Assembly (NCBI GenBank): GCA_030706605.1
Contig: JAUZOE010000026.1
Location: forward strand, 1 to 53,462
Length of the DNA: 53,462 nucleotides
Direction: 5' to 3'
From: Bacteroidota bacterium
GTDB lineage: Bacteria; Bacteroidota; Bacteroidia; Chitinophagales; Chitinophagaceae
This document shows, piece after piece, positions 17,374 through 26,462 of the stretch. Each line of letters begins with the position of its first letter. Positions within the stretch are counted from its first letter, which is position 1. Below the pieces are notes generated by a model, which made no database searches, had not been told where the DNA came from, and saw nothing but the letters and a program-made list of their open reading frames with translations. The translations under genes and the position numbers were made by a program.

Positions 17374-19128
17374 TTATCGGGTGAAATGATATAATTTTTC
17401 GGCTGTATTTCCTGCTTCATCCTGAACATAAATTTTCAATTCATGCTTTCCGGGGCGGCACATTTCATCAAAATAGTAAATAAATGAACGGCCTTTATCA
17501 TTGGAAAAACATAGCCATTTCCCATCAAGTTCGGCACGGAAACTTTTTATTTCATCATTATTATCTCTTGGAGTAATGATGATTCTGGTTGCATGAGTAA
17601 GAATTGCATTATTATGGAAACTAACATTAATTACAGGAGGTTCATTATCTGCTACTAATTCAAAATCACCAAAAGCTCTGAATTTTGCAGTATACCAATC
17701 ACTATCTTTCGTGGCTTTGATGACTTCGCTTTTACCATGCCAGGTTCTTTTCATCAATATTTTATCTGTCAAATCTTGTTCTATTGGCTTATTGGCTTTT
17801 ATTCTGACTGTAAAATCATCCTGAGCCGGCACCAGCCCCGAAAGAATAGAATGCACTGCGGAATAAATATGAGGAGCGGCAGATGTTTGTTCCGAATGAG
17901 TAAAAGCTACAGAATCGTATAATGTTTCAGGCTTTATATAGAGCTGAAGATCATTACTTTCAAAAACATTTACAAAACCGGGGTGAAATTCTTTCTGTTC
18001 ATAGTATGAAGCTTTGGTATCCTGCTTTTCTTTTTCTGCTACGGATCCTTTTTGTATTTTGAATTCCAGGACAGAAGTATTGTTATTGGCATCTTTCACC
18101 ACAATTTTTACCTGGTGAATATCTGAATCAGTTAATTTAATAACGCCATTTCCGTTAATGTCTTTATAAACTCCTTGAGGGTAACCCGGCAATCTTGAAA
18201 GGTGTTCGATAAAAGGTCCGCCTGCAGCTCGTGTTTTGTAATCTATATGGGCATTTACATAGCGGGTTTCATCATAACTTATACTGTCAATCTCAAAAGC
18301 AGAAAGAGGAAGATTATCAAGATAAATAATGGCTTCATAGATTCCATTTGGATTGGTAGATCCGGATTGCTTGTCATTGGCAGAAATGCCAAAACTTATT
18401 TTATCAGAGTGTACAGTGATTATATTTTGATTGGTAATATATTTGCCATTTACTTTTTTGATGGGCAGAGATTCAGGTGTCTGGCTATAAGTGCTTTTGT
18501 TTCTGTCATACATATATAATCCTACGATGGAAGGCGGCACATTATCAGGGATGGGTAATCCAAATAAAAGTTCATTTAAAACTTTACCTGTTTTTGTGTC
18601 GCGGATTTCAAAATGGCAGTGGGGCCCCTGCGACCCACCAGTACTTCCGCTATACGCAATCAACTGCCCCCGCTTTACAGGAAATAAACCTGGGGGTATT
18701 TCTAAATCCACTTTCCATGATTTCTGTTCATACTGCTTTCTTTTTAAATATTTGGCCAATTCAGGAATGAAACTTTGTAGATGTCCATAAACTGTTGTTA
18801 ATCCATTAGGATGATTAATATAAATTGCCTGCCCAAATCCAAAAGGCTCAATGCTTACACGGGCTATATACCCTTCTGCTGCTGCTTTTACAGGCCGGTT
18901 GATAACATGGTTGGTTCTACAATCAAGGCCCATGTGATAATGGTTGGGGCGCAATTCTCCAAAATTAGCTGCGAGGCTTATCCTGGCATCTACCGGGTAG
19001 ATAAAGTAATTTTTTGGATAATTTTTTATGGGGAAATACTGTGCATTACTAATTGATGAAAAGGCCAGGAATATAAAAAACAGCAACAGCACCTGTAAAT
19101 TATATTTTTTAAAAAAAAATTCATTCAT
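17374..19128 (-). CDS. Secreted M23-family metallopeptidase
   Basis: 584 residues with a signal peptide (LQVLLLFFIFLAFSSISNAQ). The M23 domain is N-terminal (~40-190): zinc ligands H65 and D69 in HMGLD, the PNGLTTVYGHL segment, and H170/H172 in GPHCHFE. A long C-terminal part (~200-584) of Ig-like strands ends in a domain about the body plan of 'GKHELKIYVQDEAGNTAEKLYHF'. M23 enzymes cut peptidoglycan cross-bridges or act as scaffolds; all ligands are intact here, so activity is likely. It probably acts in the periplasm on cell-wall remodelling. Confidence 0.9.
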   Translation of the reverse strand: MNEFFFKKYNLQVLLLFFIFLAFSSISNAQYFPIKNYPKNYFIYPVDARISLAANFGELRPNHYHMGLDCRTNHVINRPVKAAAEGYIARVSIEPFGFGQAIYINHPNGLTTVYGHLQSFIPELAKYLKRKQYEQKSWKVDLEIPPGLFPVKRGQLIAYSGSTGGSQGPHCHFEIRDTKTGKVLNELLFGLPIPDNVPPSIVGLYMYDRNKSTYSQTPESLPIKKVNGKYITNQNIITVHSDKISFGISANDKQSGSTNPNGIYEAIIYLDNLPLSAFEIDSISYDETRYVNAHIDYKTRAAGGPFIEHLSRLPGYPQGVYKDINGNGVIKLTDSDIHQVKIVVKDANNNTSVLEFKIQKGSVAEKEKQDTKASYYEQKEFHPGFVNVFESNDLQLYIKPETLYDSVAFTHSEQTSAAPHIYSAVHSILSGLVPAQDDFTVRIKANKPIEQDLTDKILMKRTWHGKSEVIKATKDSDWYTAKFRAFGDFELVADNEPPVINVSFHNNAILTHATRIIITPRDNNDEIKSFRAELDGKWLCFSNDKGRSFIYYFDEMCRPGKHELKIYVQDEAGNTAEKLYHFTR

Positions 19129-19494
19129 ATATTGACAAAGCTAAGCACTTAAAATTTTATTTGCCTTGGCGAAAATCATCAATTGACTAAATACATGCAT
19201 AAATAAGTATATATAATGTTAATTTTTTTGTGCGCATAAAAGAAAAAGATTGGATCATCACCGGTTTTGAATATTCAATTTTATAAATGCAATAGAATAT
19301 TAGCCAAACGTTTAGTAATCTTTAACTTGCTTAGCGCCTGTTATTTTGAATATTACACTTCCCTTATCAACTTTTGACGGCTTCAATCATGTTCGGAAAG
19401 AAATATTTCTATCCCCATTTTATTATTATTCATAATTTTCTGTATTCATTTTCATCACTTTCATTTATTTTTGGCGCCCACAGATTATATTTAA
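19129..19494. other. Divergent intergenic region upstream of carB
   Basis: 366 nt between the M23 peptidase (-) and carB (+), so it must hold promoters for both. The only motif I can point to is the -7-like box listed at 19466. No ORF, RNA gene or PyrR/uracil-type attenuator could be recognised. Confidence 0.5.
19466..19473 (+). promoter_or_regulatory. Candidate Bacteroidota -7 box of carB
   Basis: TATTTTTG matches the Bacteroidota -7 consensus TAnnTTTG. It lies 21 nt before the carB ATG, close to the spacing seen at kbl. No clear TTG -33 element is found at the right distance, so this is tentative. Confidence 0.35.
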
Positions 19495-21153
19495 ATGCCA
19501 AGAGACAAATCCATTAAAACAGTTTTAATTATAGGTTCAGGACCAATCGTGATTGGCCAGGCCTGTGAATTTGATTATTCCGGAACCCAGGCTGCCCGCA
19601 GCCTTCGGGAAGAAGGAGTCAATGTAGTCCTTATCAATAGCAATCCTGCTACTATCATGACTGACCCCATGATGGCCGACAAGGTGTACTTACTTCCTCT
19701 TACAGTAGAGAGTATAGAAAAAATCATAGAAGAAAATCTTAACAGCGAATATAGCATTGACGCGGTATTAGCTACTATGGGAGGACAAACTGCACTAAAT
19801 CTTGCCAAAGAAGCCGATGAAATGGGAGTGTGGGAAAAGAATAATATCCGGTTAATCGGGGTAGATATTAAGGCCATTGATAAGGCTGAAGACCGCGAAA
19901 AGTTCAGAGAGTGGATGATTGAAATGAATATTCTGGTAGCTCCAGCAAAAATTGCCAATTCATTTTTAGAAGGTAAAGAATATGCCCAGGAAATCGGATT
20001 TCCCCTGGTACTCCGTCCTTCATTTACATTGGGAGGTTCGGGCGGAAGCATTGTATTTCATAAATCTGAATTGGATGAAGCACTGAACCGCGGACTCACA
20101 GCTTCCCCGATCCATGAAGTGCTGGTAGAGAAAGCCATGATGGGTTGGAAAGAATTTGAATTGGAATTGCTTCGTGATGATAATGACAATGTGGTTATTA
20201 TATGTGTGGTAGAAAATTTTGACCCGATGGGAGTGCATACAGGCGATTCCATAACAGTAGCGCCTGCCATGACTTTGAGTGATACTGCTTACCAAAAAAT
20301 GAGAAATACTGCTATTGCCATGATGCGTAATCTTGGAAATTTTGCAGGCGGTTGCAATGTCCAGTTTGCATTGAATCCCCATACTGAAGATATAATTGCT
20401 ATTGAAATTAACCCGCGGGTAAGTCGTTCATCAGCCCTGGCGAGCAAAGCAACAGGTTATCCTATTGCAAAGATTGCAGCTAAACTTGCCATTGGATTTA
20501 CATTGGATGAATTAAAAAATCAAATTACCAAAACTACTTCCGCCTATTTTGAACCGGCATTAGATTATGTCATCGTTAAAATTCCCCGCTGGAATTTTGA
20601 TAAATTCAAAGGTGCCGATGACACACTTGGTTTCCAGATGAAATCAGTAGGTGAGGTAATGGCCATTGGGAGAAGTTTTGCAGAGGCAATTCAGAAAGCC
20701 TGTCAGAGCCTCGAAAATGATGCCGTGGGCCTTGGTTATTATGGGAAAAGCCTGATGCACGCAGAAGAAATTGTGGAATATATAAAAATACCAAAGTGGG
20801 ATCGGGTTTTCAGGATCAAAGATGCATTAATGATAGGTGTAAGTGTAAAGCGCATTTGTGAATCCACAGGAATAGACCGCTGGTTTATTTACCAGATTCA
20901 AAAAATATGCAATTGTGAAAAAGAACTTGCAAAAACAACTTTAGAAACCATTTCGCCTGAACTTCTGAAGGAAGCAAAAAATCTTGGTTTTGGGGATGAA
21001 CAGATTTCTCGAATAATGCAGGATGGAAGCACCGATGAAGATATTTATGAAAAAAGAAAATCATTGGGAATTACAAGGGTTTATAAAATGGTAGATACCT
21101 GCAGCGCGGAATTTGAAGCAAAAACCCCTTATTTCTATAGTACTTTTGAATGA
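19495..21153 (+). CDS. carB: Carbamoyl-phosphate synthase large subunit, N-terminal half
   Basis: 552 residues, equal to the first half of normal CarB. It includes the carboxyphosphate ATP-grasp module (GPIVIGQACEFDYSGTQA, RPSFTLGGSGGSI, NPRVSRSSALASKATG) and the oligomerisation domain (VFRIKDALMIGVSVKRI). It ends at VDTCSAEFEAKTPYFYSTFE exactly where the linker to the second half begins. The frame stops at TGA 21151 and the second half begins in the same frame at 21205, with another stop (TAG) between. With CarA (not in this window) the complex makes carbamoyl phosphate for arginine and pyrimidines. Splitting is known in some archaea but is unusual here. Confidence 0.93.
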   Translation: MPRDKSIKTVLIIGSGPIVIGQACEFDYSGTQAARSLREEGVNVVLINSNPATIMTDPMMADKVYLLPLTVESIEKIIEENLNSEYSIDAVLATMGGQTALNLAKEADEMGVWEKNNIRLIGVDIKAIDKAEDREKFREWMIEMNILVAPAKIANSFLEGKEYAQEIGFPLVLRPSFTLGGSGGSIVFHKSELDEALNRGLTASPIHEVLVEKAMMGWKEFELELLRDDNDNVVIICVVENFDPMGVHTGDSITVAPAMTLSDTAYQKMRNTAIAMMRNLGNFAGGCNVQFALNPHTEDIIAIEINPRVSRSSALASKATGYPIAKIAAKLAIGFTLDELKNQITKTTSAYFEPALDYVIVKIPRWNFDKFKGADDTLGFQMKSVGEVMAIGRSFAEAIQKACQSLENDAVGLGYYGKSLMHAEEIVEYIKIPKWDRVFRIKDALMIGVSVKRICESTGIDRWFIYQIQKICNCEKELAKTTLETISPELLKEAKNLGFGDEQISRIMQDGSTDEDIYEKRKSLGITRVYKMVDTCSAEFEAKTPYFYSTFE

Positions 21154-21204
21154 CAGTTATTTAAAAATAAAATCAACAGTCACTTACTGAATTAGTTTTA
21201 CAAG

Positions 21205-22404
21205 ATGCAAATGAAAAATAATATTATTTACAACGAATCTGTTCCTTCTGACAAGAAGAAAGTTATTGTATTGGGCAGTGGCCCCAACCGTATTGGCCAG
21301 GGTATTGAATTTGATTATTGCTGTGTTCACGGATTAATGGCGATTAAAGAATGTGGAATGGAAGCCATTATGATCAATTGCAATCCTGAAACAGTTTCCA
21401 CTGATTTTGATATAGCCGATAAATTATATTTTGAACCGGTTTTCTGGGAGCATATCTGGGAGATTATTGAATTGGAAAAACCCTATGGTGTGATCGTGCA
21501 ACTTGGCGGACAAACCGCTTTGAAGTTGGCAAAAAGATTACATGAAAAGGGAATAAAAATTATCGGAACATCATTTGATAACATGGATATTGCCGAGGAC
21601 CGTGGCCGGTTTAGCGATATGCTTAAGGAATTAGAAATTCCATATCCAAAGTATGGTACAGCTCTCGATACTGATGAAGCTATCGAGATTGCAAGAGAAG
21701 TTGGGTATCCTGTTTTAGTAAGGCCGAGTTATGTTCTTGGCGGACAGCGTATGCGAATTGTTTTGAATGATGATGAATTGGAAAATGGTGTGTTGAGTTT
21801 ATTAAAACATTTGCCGGGGAATAAAATTTTGATCGATCAGTTTTTAGATCGTTGCCAGGAAGCCGAAATTGATGCTATTTTTGACGGGGAAACTTTCCAT
21901 GTGATGGGATTAATGGAACACATTGAACCGGCAGGTATTCATAGTGGAGATAGCAATGCCGTGTTACCACAGTTTAACCTGTCGCCATTGATAGTTCAGA
22001 CAATGGAAGAATATGCTGAGAAAATTGCCAGGGCTTTAAACATAAAAGGATTAATCAATATTCAGTTTGCCATCAAGGACGGCAATGTATTTGTAATTGA
22101 AGCCAATCCACGGGCCTCACGCACAACTCCTTTCATTGCCAAAGCGTATCAAATTCCTTATTTAAATGTTGCTACTAAAGTGATGCTTGGTGAAGCACAG
22201 CTGAAAGATTTTAAATTCGAGAAAAAATTAAAAGGATTTGCTATTAAAGAACCCGTATTCTCCTTCAATAAATTTCCTAATGTTAACAAAGAACTTGGAC
22301 CCGAAATGAAAAGTACCGGCGAGGCCATTCGTTTTATTAAAGATTTGCGCGATCCTTATTTCAGGCAATTATACAGGGAAAGAAGTATGCATTTGAGTAA
22401 ATAA
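21205..22404 (+). CDS. carB: Carbamoyl-phosphate synthase large subunit, C-terminal half
   Basis: 399 residues covering the carbamate-phosphorylating half: GSGPNRIGQGIEFDYCCVH, NCNPETVSTDFD, QLGGQTALKLA, RPSYVLGGQRM, EANPRASRTTPF and FNKFPNVNKELGPEMKSTGE. It stops soon after this last motif, so the C-terminal MGS-like allosteric domain of E. coli CarB (about 130 residues) is absent. As far as I know, many Bacteroidota CarB proteins also lack it. The start is the ATG at 21205, or the one at 21211. Both ATP-grasp cores look intact, so the two polypeptides could assemble into an active large subunit. Confidence 0.93.
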   Translation: MQMKNNIIYNESVPSDKKKVIVLGSGPNRIGQGIEFDYCCVHGLMAIKECGMEAIMINCNPETVSTDFDIADKLYFEPVFWEHIWEIIELEKPYGVIVQLGGQTALKLAKRLHEKGIKIIGTSFDNMDIAEDRGRFSDMLKELEIPYPKYGTALDTDEAIEIAREVGYPVLVRPSYVLGGQRMRIVLNDDELENGVLSLLKHLPGNKILIDQFLDRCQEAEIDAIFDGETFHVMGLMEHIEPAGIHSGDSNAVLPQFNLSPLIVQTMEEYAEKIARALNIKGLINIQFAIKDGNVFVIEANPRASRTTPFIAKAYQIPYLNVATKVMLGEAQLKDFKFEKKLKGFAIKEPVFSFNKFPNVNKELGPEMKSTGEAIRFIKDLRDPYFRQLYRERSMHLSK

Positions 22405-22426
22405 ATCCTCTTCCGATAAAATTATA

Positions 22427-22460
22427 AAAAAACCTGCCTGGATATTCCGGCAGGTTTTTT
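22427..22460. terminator. Bidirectional intrinsic terminator after carB
   Basis: A6-CCTGCC pairs perfectly with GGCAGG-T6. An inner GGA/TCC pairing closes a TAT loop. The A and T tracts allow termination in both directions, fitting the convergent carB (+) and beta-barrel gene (-). Confidence 0.92.
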
Positions 22461-22481
22461 AGATTAAAAACACATGAGATT

Positions 22482-23366
22482 TTACCAGTTACTCAGCCGT
22501 ATCCCGATATTATATGGCCGGTAATCTAATCCGTTTTGGAAAATAGATTTAGGGCTGTAAGACCCATATAAATGTGCAGGCCCAAGGCCAAGTTCAGCTA
22601 TATACGAAAATTTCCATTTTTCCAGGTCATAATCGCCACGGTTTTTATGTTTTCCCCTTTCACTGCTTTTCTGCTTATTTCGACTACTGTATAAATAACC
22701 GGCACTCACACCCGCACTAAGACTTATCCCTTTCTTAGAATAATTTTTATTAGTTCTGAAATTCAGCATCATTGGAATAGTGACATAATCTGCGGCGAGT
22801 TTGTTTTTTGAAAAACTTATTGAATCCCGAAAAATAAATGGATGCGAAATCATTTGTGAAGGATTATATGGATTAGTACCACCTTCATTGAAACTTACGT
22901 TTGATTTAAAACGATAATTATTCAATTCAACACCTAACCCGTATTTCAGATTTACGTAATGTTTTATAAGGTTAAGTCTTTGCATGAAAAACCAAATATT
23001 TACATTTACCGATTTTATGGTCCTCAATTTAAAATCATTTGCAACTAGGCCAGAAGAATTCGGCTTATCTACCAAATACCCATTGGCAGTTGCGCTTGCA
23101 TAATTGGTTTTGTCGATCCAGTTGCTAAATCCTATATCTACAATCCATGAGGCGGTACTGATGTTGGAATTATCTTTTTGTTTGCGTCGGTTGCCAAGGG
23201 TTACAGTTACATGTTTATTTTCTTTAGGATCATCTTTCTTGAGAATGATCATTCCACCGATGCGGATGGTATCGCTCTTTGATTCAACATGGGCAGAATC
23301 TGTCTGCGCAAACGAACTGGTGCCACTTGCCAAGAGTGTGCTAAGTATTAGAATTGATTTTTTCAT
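22482..23366 (-). CDS. Outer-membrane beta-barrel protein
   Basis: 294 residues with a signal peptide (KKSILILSTLLASGTSSFAQ). After a charged segment (~25-65) the protein shows alternating strands typical of an 8-10-stranded barrel (WIVDIGFSNWID, LKYGLGVELNNYRF, GISLSAGVSAGYLY, KFSYIAELGLGPAHLYGSY) and ends in RLSNW. It lies 36 nt after the anti-sigma gene on the same strand, so it is probably the last gene and perhaps a target of the sigma unit (inference). No specific function can be named. Confidence 0.7.
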   Translation of the reverse strand: MKKSILILSTLLASGTSSFAQTDSAHVESKSDTIRIGGMIILKKDDPKENKHVTVTLGNRRKQKDNSNISTASWIVDIGFSNWIDKTNYASATANGYLVDKPNSSGLVANDFKLRTIKSVNVNIWFFMQRLNLIKHYVNLKYGLGVELNNYRFKSNVSFNEGGTNPYNPSQMISHPFIFRDSISFSKNKLAADYVTIPMMLNFRTNKNYSKKGISLSAGVSAGYLYSSRNKQKSSERGKHKNRGDYDLEKWKFSYIAELGLGPAHLYGSYSPKSIFQNGLDYRPYNIGIRLSNW

Positions 23367-23402
23367 TTTTCTATTTATGAGTATGGATAAATATTATTAT
23401 TA

Positions 23403-24506
23403 CTATTTTGAAGCAAATTGTTTGTCTTCTCCCCCAATTAGCCGGGTTATAGGATTATTTCTTTCTACAATGCGTTTTACTTGTTTTAAAAATCCTCCAA
23501 CTTTTGTTTGATTAAATACATCACTTTTTACATTATAAAAAGCATAGTTTTCGTCATTTCCATTACCTGCAATATCTGGTGAATTTTGCTCCTGCATTGC
23601 TGTTTGGTTTTGGTCAGATTTGGCTGCATCCTGAGTTTGTATTGAATTATTTATAATTTTTTCTATTTTACCAGGTGCTGTTTTAATAGGGGCATTGATA
23701 GCTACCATTTGGGGAGCATTGTCTTGTTTTATTGGAATTGTATTTTCTTTCGGCAACACTTCCTGTTTTAATTCCGTTTTTACAGCAACGTTTCTATTTT
23801 GATTTTCTCTACTCAAAACAGGCTTGTGTTCTTCTTTTAAATCATTGTATTTGGGTTCTTTTACTGATGGGGAAGGCAACACACCTGGTTTTTCATTTTC
23901 TTTACCGACAGCATTTTCAGAGGTCTCATTTTGTATAACCGGAGCTGGTAACTTTTTTTCATTTCCATTAAGCGCTATTGTTCGTGTATCTCTTTGTTGG
24001 TTGAAATATGGGAGAGCAATCCATATACCCAAACCTATAACTATGGCCGCAGCAAAGGATCTCCATAAAATCAGGGGGATTACTTTTCCGGGCTTTTCTG
24101 CTCTGTATAATTGCTTTTTACCAGGGTATTCAATTCCATCATCAGGTATTAATTTTGCTTTTTCTATCTGTTCAAATTCTGTTTTATATTTCGAATTTTG
24201 TTTTACAAATTCTTCTGTTTCCTTTCTTTGTGAATCAGAAAGTTCATTGTCATGATAAAGCACAAAGGCTTCTTCATAATTCTTTTCATTGATAAAAGAA
24301 AGTTCACTTTTTATTAAAAATGATTTATCGGTAAGTACCACTTCTTCATCAGGAGAACTGACTGTAAGCCTGATCATGTAGAATTCTTCTTTCAGATCAG
24401 CATTTTCCTGGACGAATATTTCCACTACTTTTTTTTCTGTTGGCGATAATTCATTATCAGCATACATCAAAAAATATTCTTCGTAATTATTTCTGTTAAT
24501 ATTCAT
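23403..24506 (-). CDS. Anti-sigma-factor-like single-pass membrane protein
   Basis: 367 residues. The first ~110 hold two copies of a helical unit: NNYEEYFLMYADNELSPTEK and KNYEEAFVLYHDNELSDSQR, each followed by a FV(Q/K)(E/Q)N segment. One membrane helix (SFAAAIVIGLGIWIALPYF) lies at ~150-168, and a long low-complexity part rich in Asn, Lys, Pro and Gln follows. By position it is the anti-sigma factor of the ECF sigma gene that ends 1 nt before it. The cytoplasmic duplicated unit would bind sigma. No zinc-binding HxxxCxxC motif is visible. Confidence 0.75.
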   Translation of the reverse strand: MNINRNNYEEYFLMYADNELSPTEKKVVEIFVQENADLKEEFYMIRLTVSSPDEEVVLTDKSFLIKSELSFINEKNYEEAFVLYHDNELSDSQRKETEEFVKQNSKYKTEFEQIEKAKLIPDDGIEYPGKKQLYRAEKPGKVIPLILWRSFAAAIVIGLGIWIALPYFNQQRDTRTIALNGNEKKLPAPVIQNETSENAVGKENEKPGVLPSPSVKEPKYNDLKEEHKPVLSRENQNRNVAVKTELKQEVLPKENTIPIKQDNAPQMVAINAPIKTAPGKIEKIINNSIQTQDAAKSDQNQTAMQEQNSPDIAGNGNDENYAFYNVKSDVFNQTKVGGFLKQVKRIVERNNPITRLIGGEDKQFASK

Positions 24507-24507
24507 A

Positions 24508-24993
24508 TTAAATTACATTTTCCGGTTTCACTAAATAATTTTTCAATTGTATCCTTGCCCGGTGCAGGTAAACTTTTACCTGGCTTACGCTCAATGAAGT
24601 AATTGCAGCAATTTCAATATAGCTATACCCTTCATAATCTTTTAACAGAACAAGACTACGCTGTGTTTCACTTAATTTGTATAAGGCATTATTCAATATT
24701 TTTTTCAGGTTCGATTTTGGCTCGCTGGTCGTAGTTTGCAAAAAAGAAAAATCATCCTGAATGGTTATTCTTTTATTTTTTCGGATCAAATCAATCATTT
24801 GATGGTAGGCCACGGTAAACAAAAAAGATTTGCTGCGTTCATTTTCTACTTTTTCACGATTGATCCAAAGTTTTTCAAAAGCAGATTGAACCACATCTTT
24901 AGCATCATCCTCATGTCTTATATTTTTCACAATAAACCGGTATACATTATCTGCATATAGAGTTACACATTCATTAAATTCTTTCTCAGTCAT
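24508..24993 (-). CDS. ECF-type RNA polymerase sigma factor
   Basis: 161 residues. Region 2 reads VKNIRHEDDAKDVVQSAFEKLW and FLFTVAYHQMIDLIRKNKR. Region 4 reads LSETQRSLVLLKDYEGYSYI and SLSVSQVKVYLHRARIQLK. It would redirect RNA polymerase to an envelope-related regulon. It is followed after 1 nt by the putative anti-sigma factor and then a beta-barrel gene. Confidence 0.93.
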   Translation of the reverse strand: MTEKEFNECVTLYADNVYRFIVKNIRHEDDAKDVVQSAFEKLWINREKVENERSKSFLFTVAYHQMIDLIRKNKRITIQDDFSFLQTTTSEPKSNLKKILNNALYKLSETQRSLVLLKDYEGYSYIEIAAITSLSVSQVKVYLHRARIQLKNYLVKPENVI

Positions 24994-25111
24994 ACAATTA
25001 AGGGTGATTGGTTTTTACATCCTCTTTTTGTTATGTGATACGATCAACTTGTTTAAAAGTTACAAAGTATTTTAAAAAACTTTTTTAAATTAAAATTTCT
25101 CTATTTCATTG

Positions 25112-25119
25112 TAGGTTTG
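25112..25119 (+). promoter_or_regulatory. -7 box of the kbl promoter
   Basis: TAGGTTTG is a perfect match to TAnnTTTG and lies 21 nt before the kbl ATG at 25141. A TTG -33 element at the usual spacing is not obvious. The box overlaps an upstream in-frame TTG (25117), which supports the later ATG as the start. Confidence 0.5.
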
Positions 25120-25140
25120 CTGATTCAAAATGATAAAGGT

Positions 25141-26328
25141 ATGAATGAAAATTTTTCAAAACGGATCGGGGAAGAACTGGAAGATATAAAAAATGCCGGT
25201 CTTTATAAAAATGAAAGAATCATTACCAGCGACCAGGGTGCTGAAATCCAGGTTGGCGGCAAAACAGTTTTAAATTTTTGTGCCAATAATTACCTGGGAT
25301 TATCTGCTCATCCAAAAGTAATTGAAGCCGCAAAAAGAACCATTGACGAACGTGGATTTGGACTCAGCAGCGTACGTTTTATTTGCGGTACGCAGGATAT
25401 TCATAAAGAACTGGAAAAAAAGATTTCAAAATTTTTAGGCACAGAAGATTCGATTCTTTATGCTGCCTGTTTCGATGCTAATGGTGGCATTTTTGAATCT
25501 TTATTTGGAGAAAAAGATGCTATTATTTCTGATGCATTAAATCATGCAAGTATTATTGATGGGGTACGTTTGTGCAAAGCGCAGCGTTTTCGTTTCGAGC
25601 ACAACAATATGGAAGATTTAGAGAATAAACTGAAAGAAGCTCAAAGTCTGAGAAGCAGAATTATAGTATCCGATGGATCTTTCAGCATGGATGGTACTAT
25701 TGCGCAGCTTGATAAAATCTGTGACTTAGCCGATCAATATGATGCTATTGTCATGATTGACGAATGCCATTCTACAGGATTTATCGGAAAAACCGGGAGG
25801 GGCACTCATGAATATCGTGGTGTAATGGGAAGAATTGATGTTATTACCGGAACACTGGGAAAAGCCTTAGGAGGAGCAAGCGGCGGATTCACTACCGGCA
25901 AAAAAGAAATTATTGAAATGCTTCGCCAGCGTAGCCGTCCTTATTTATTCAGTAATACGGTAGCGCCCGCAATTGTGGGAGCCTCTATTGCTGTATTTGA
26001 CTTATTAAGTGAGACAACCGAATTGCGCGACCAACTGGAAAACAATACAAAATATTTCAGAGAAAAAATGACAGAGGCAGGGTTTGATATAAAAGCAGGC
26101 GATCACCCGATTGTTCCAATAATGTTGTATGATGCGGTGTTGGCGCAAAATTTTGCTGCAAGGTTACTCGAAGAAGGGATATATGTAATTGGATTTTTCT
26201 TTCCGGTGGTGGCAAAAGGACAGGCAAGAATACGGGTTCAGTTGAGCGCTGCACATAAGCAGAAACACTTAGATAAAGCTATCGAAGCATTTACAAAAGT
26301 TGGAAAAGAATTAGGGGTGTTGAAATAA
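25141..26328 (+). CDS. kbl: Glycine C-acetyltransferase (2-amino-3-ketobutyrate CoA ligase)
   Basis: 395 residues from the ATG at 25141. A PLP enzyme that cleaves 2-amino-3-ketobutyrate with CoA to glycine and acetyl-CoA, in threonine breakdown. The PLP lysine is K241 in TGTLGKALGG. Also present are FCANNYLGLSAHP, SDALNHASIIDG, DECHSTGFIGKTGRG and RSRPYLFSNTVAP. Length and motifs fit Kbl rather than serine palmitoyltransferase or BioF. No threonine dehydrogenase gene is adjacent. Confidence 0.93.
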   Translation: MNENFSKRIGEELEDIKNAGLYKNERIITSDQGAEIQVGGKTVLNFCANNYLGLSAHPKVIEAAKRTIDERGFGLSSVRFICGTQDIHKELEKKISKFLGTEDSILYAACFDANGGIFESLFGEKDAIISDALNHASIIDGVRLCKAQRFRFEHNNMEDLENKLKEAQSLRSRIIVSDGSFSMDGTIAQLDKICDLADQYDAIVMIDECHSTGFIGKTGRGTHEYRGVMGRIDVITGTLGKALGGASGGFTTGKKEIIEMLRQRSRPYLFSNTVAPAIVGASIAVFDLLSETTELRDQLENNTKYFREKMTEAGFDIKAGDHPIVPIMLYDAVLAQNFAARLLEEGIYVIGFFFPVVAKGQARIRVQLSAAHKQKHLDKAIEAFTKVGKELGVLK

Positions 26329-26462
26329 AATTCGAAGGCAGCTTTTTGTTTTTTGATAACTTTATAGGACCAGGAAATAATATAATTAACTACGGTTTAT
26401 TTTTGAGGATGATTCATTTTGAGTTTCTTAAAATGATAAACTGAAAATATGAAATAATTCGA

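Noticed and set aside
21140-21215. carB split as a simple sequencing indel
   Set aside because: Both halves are in the same frame and two separate stop codons lie between them, so one inserted or deleted base cannot explain the break.
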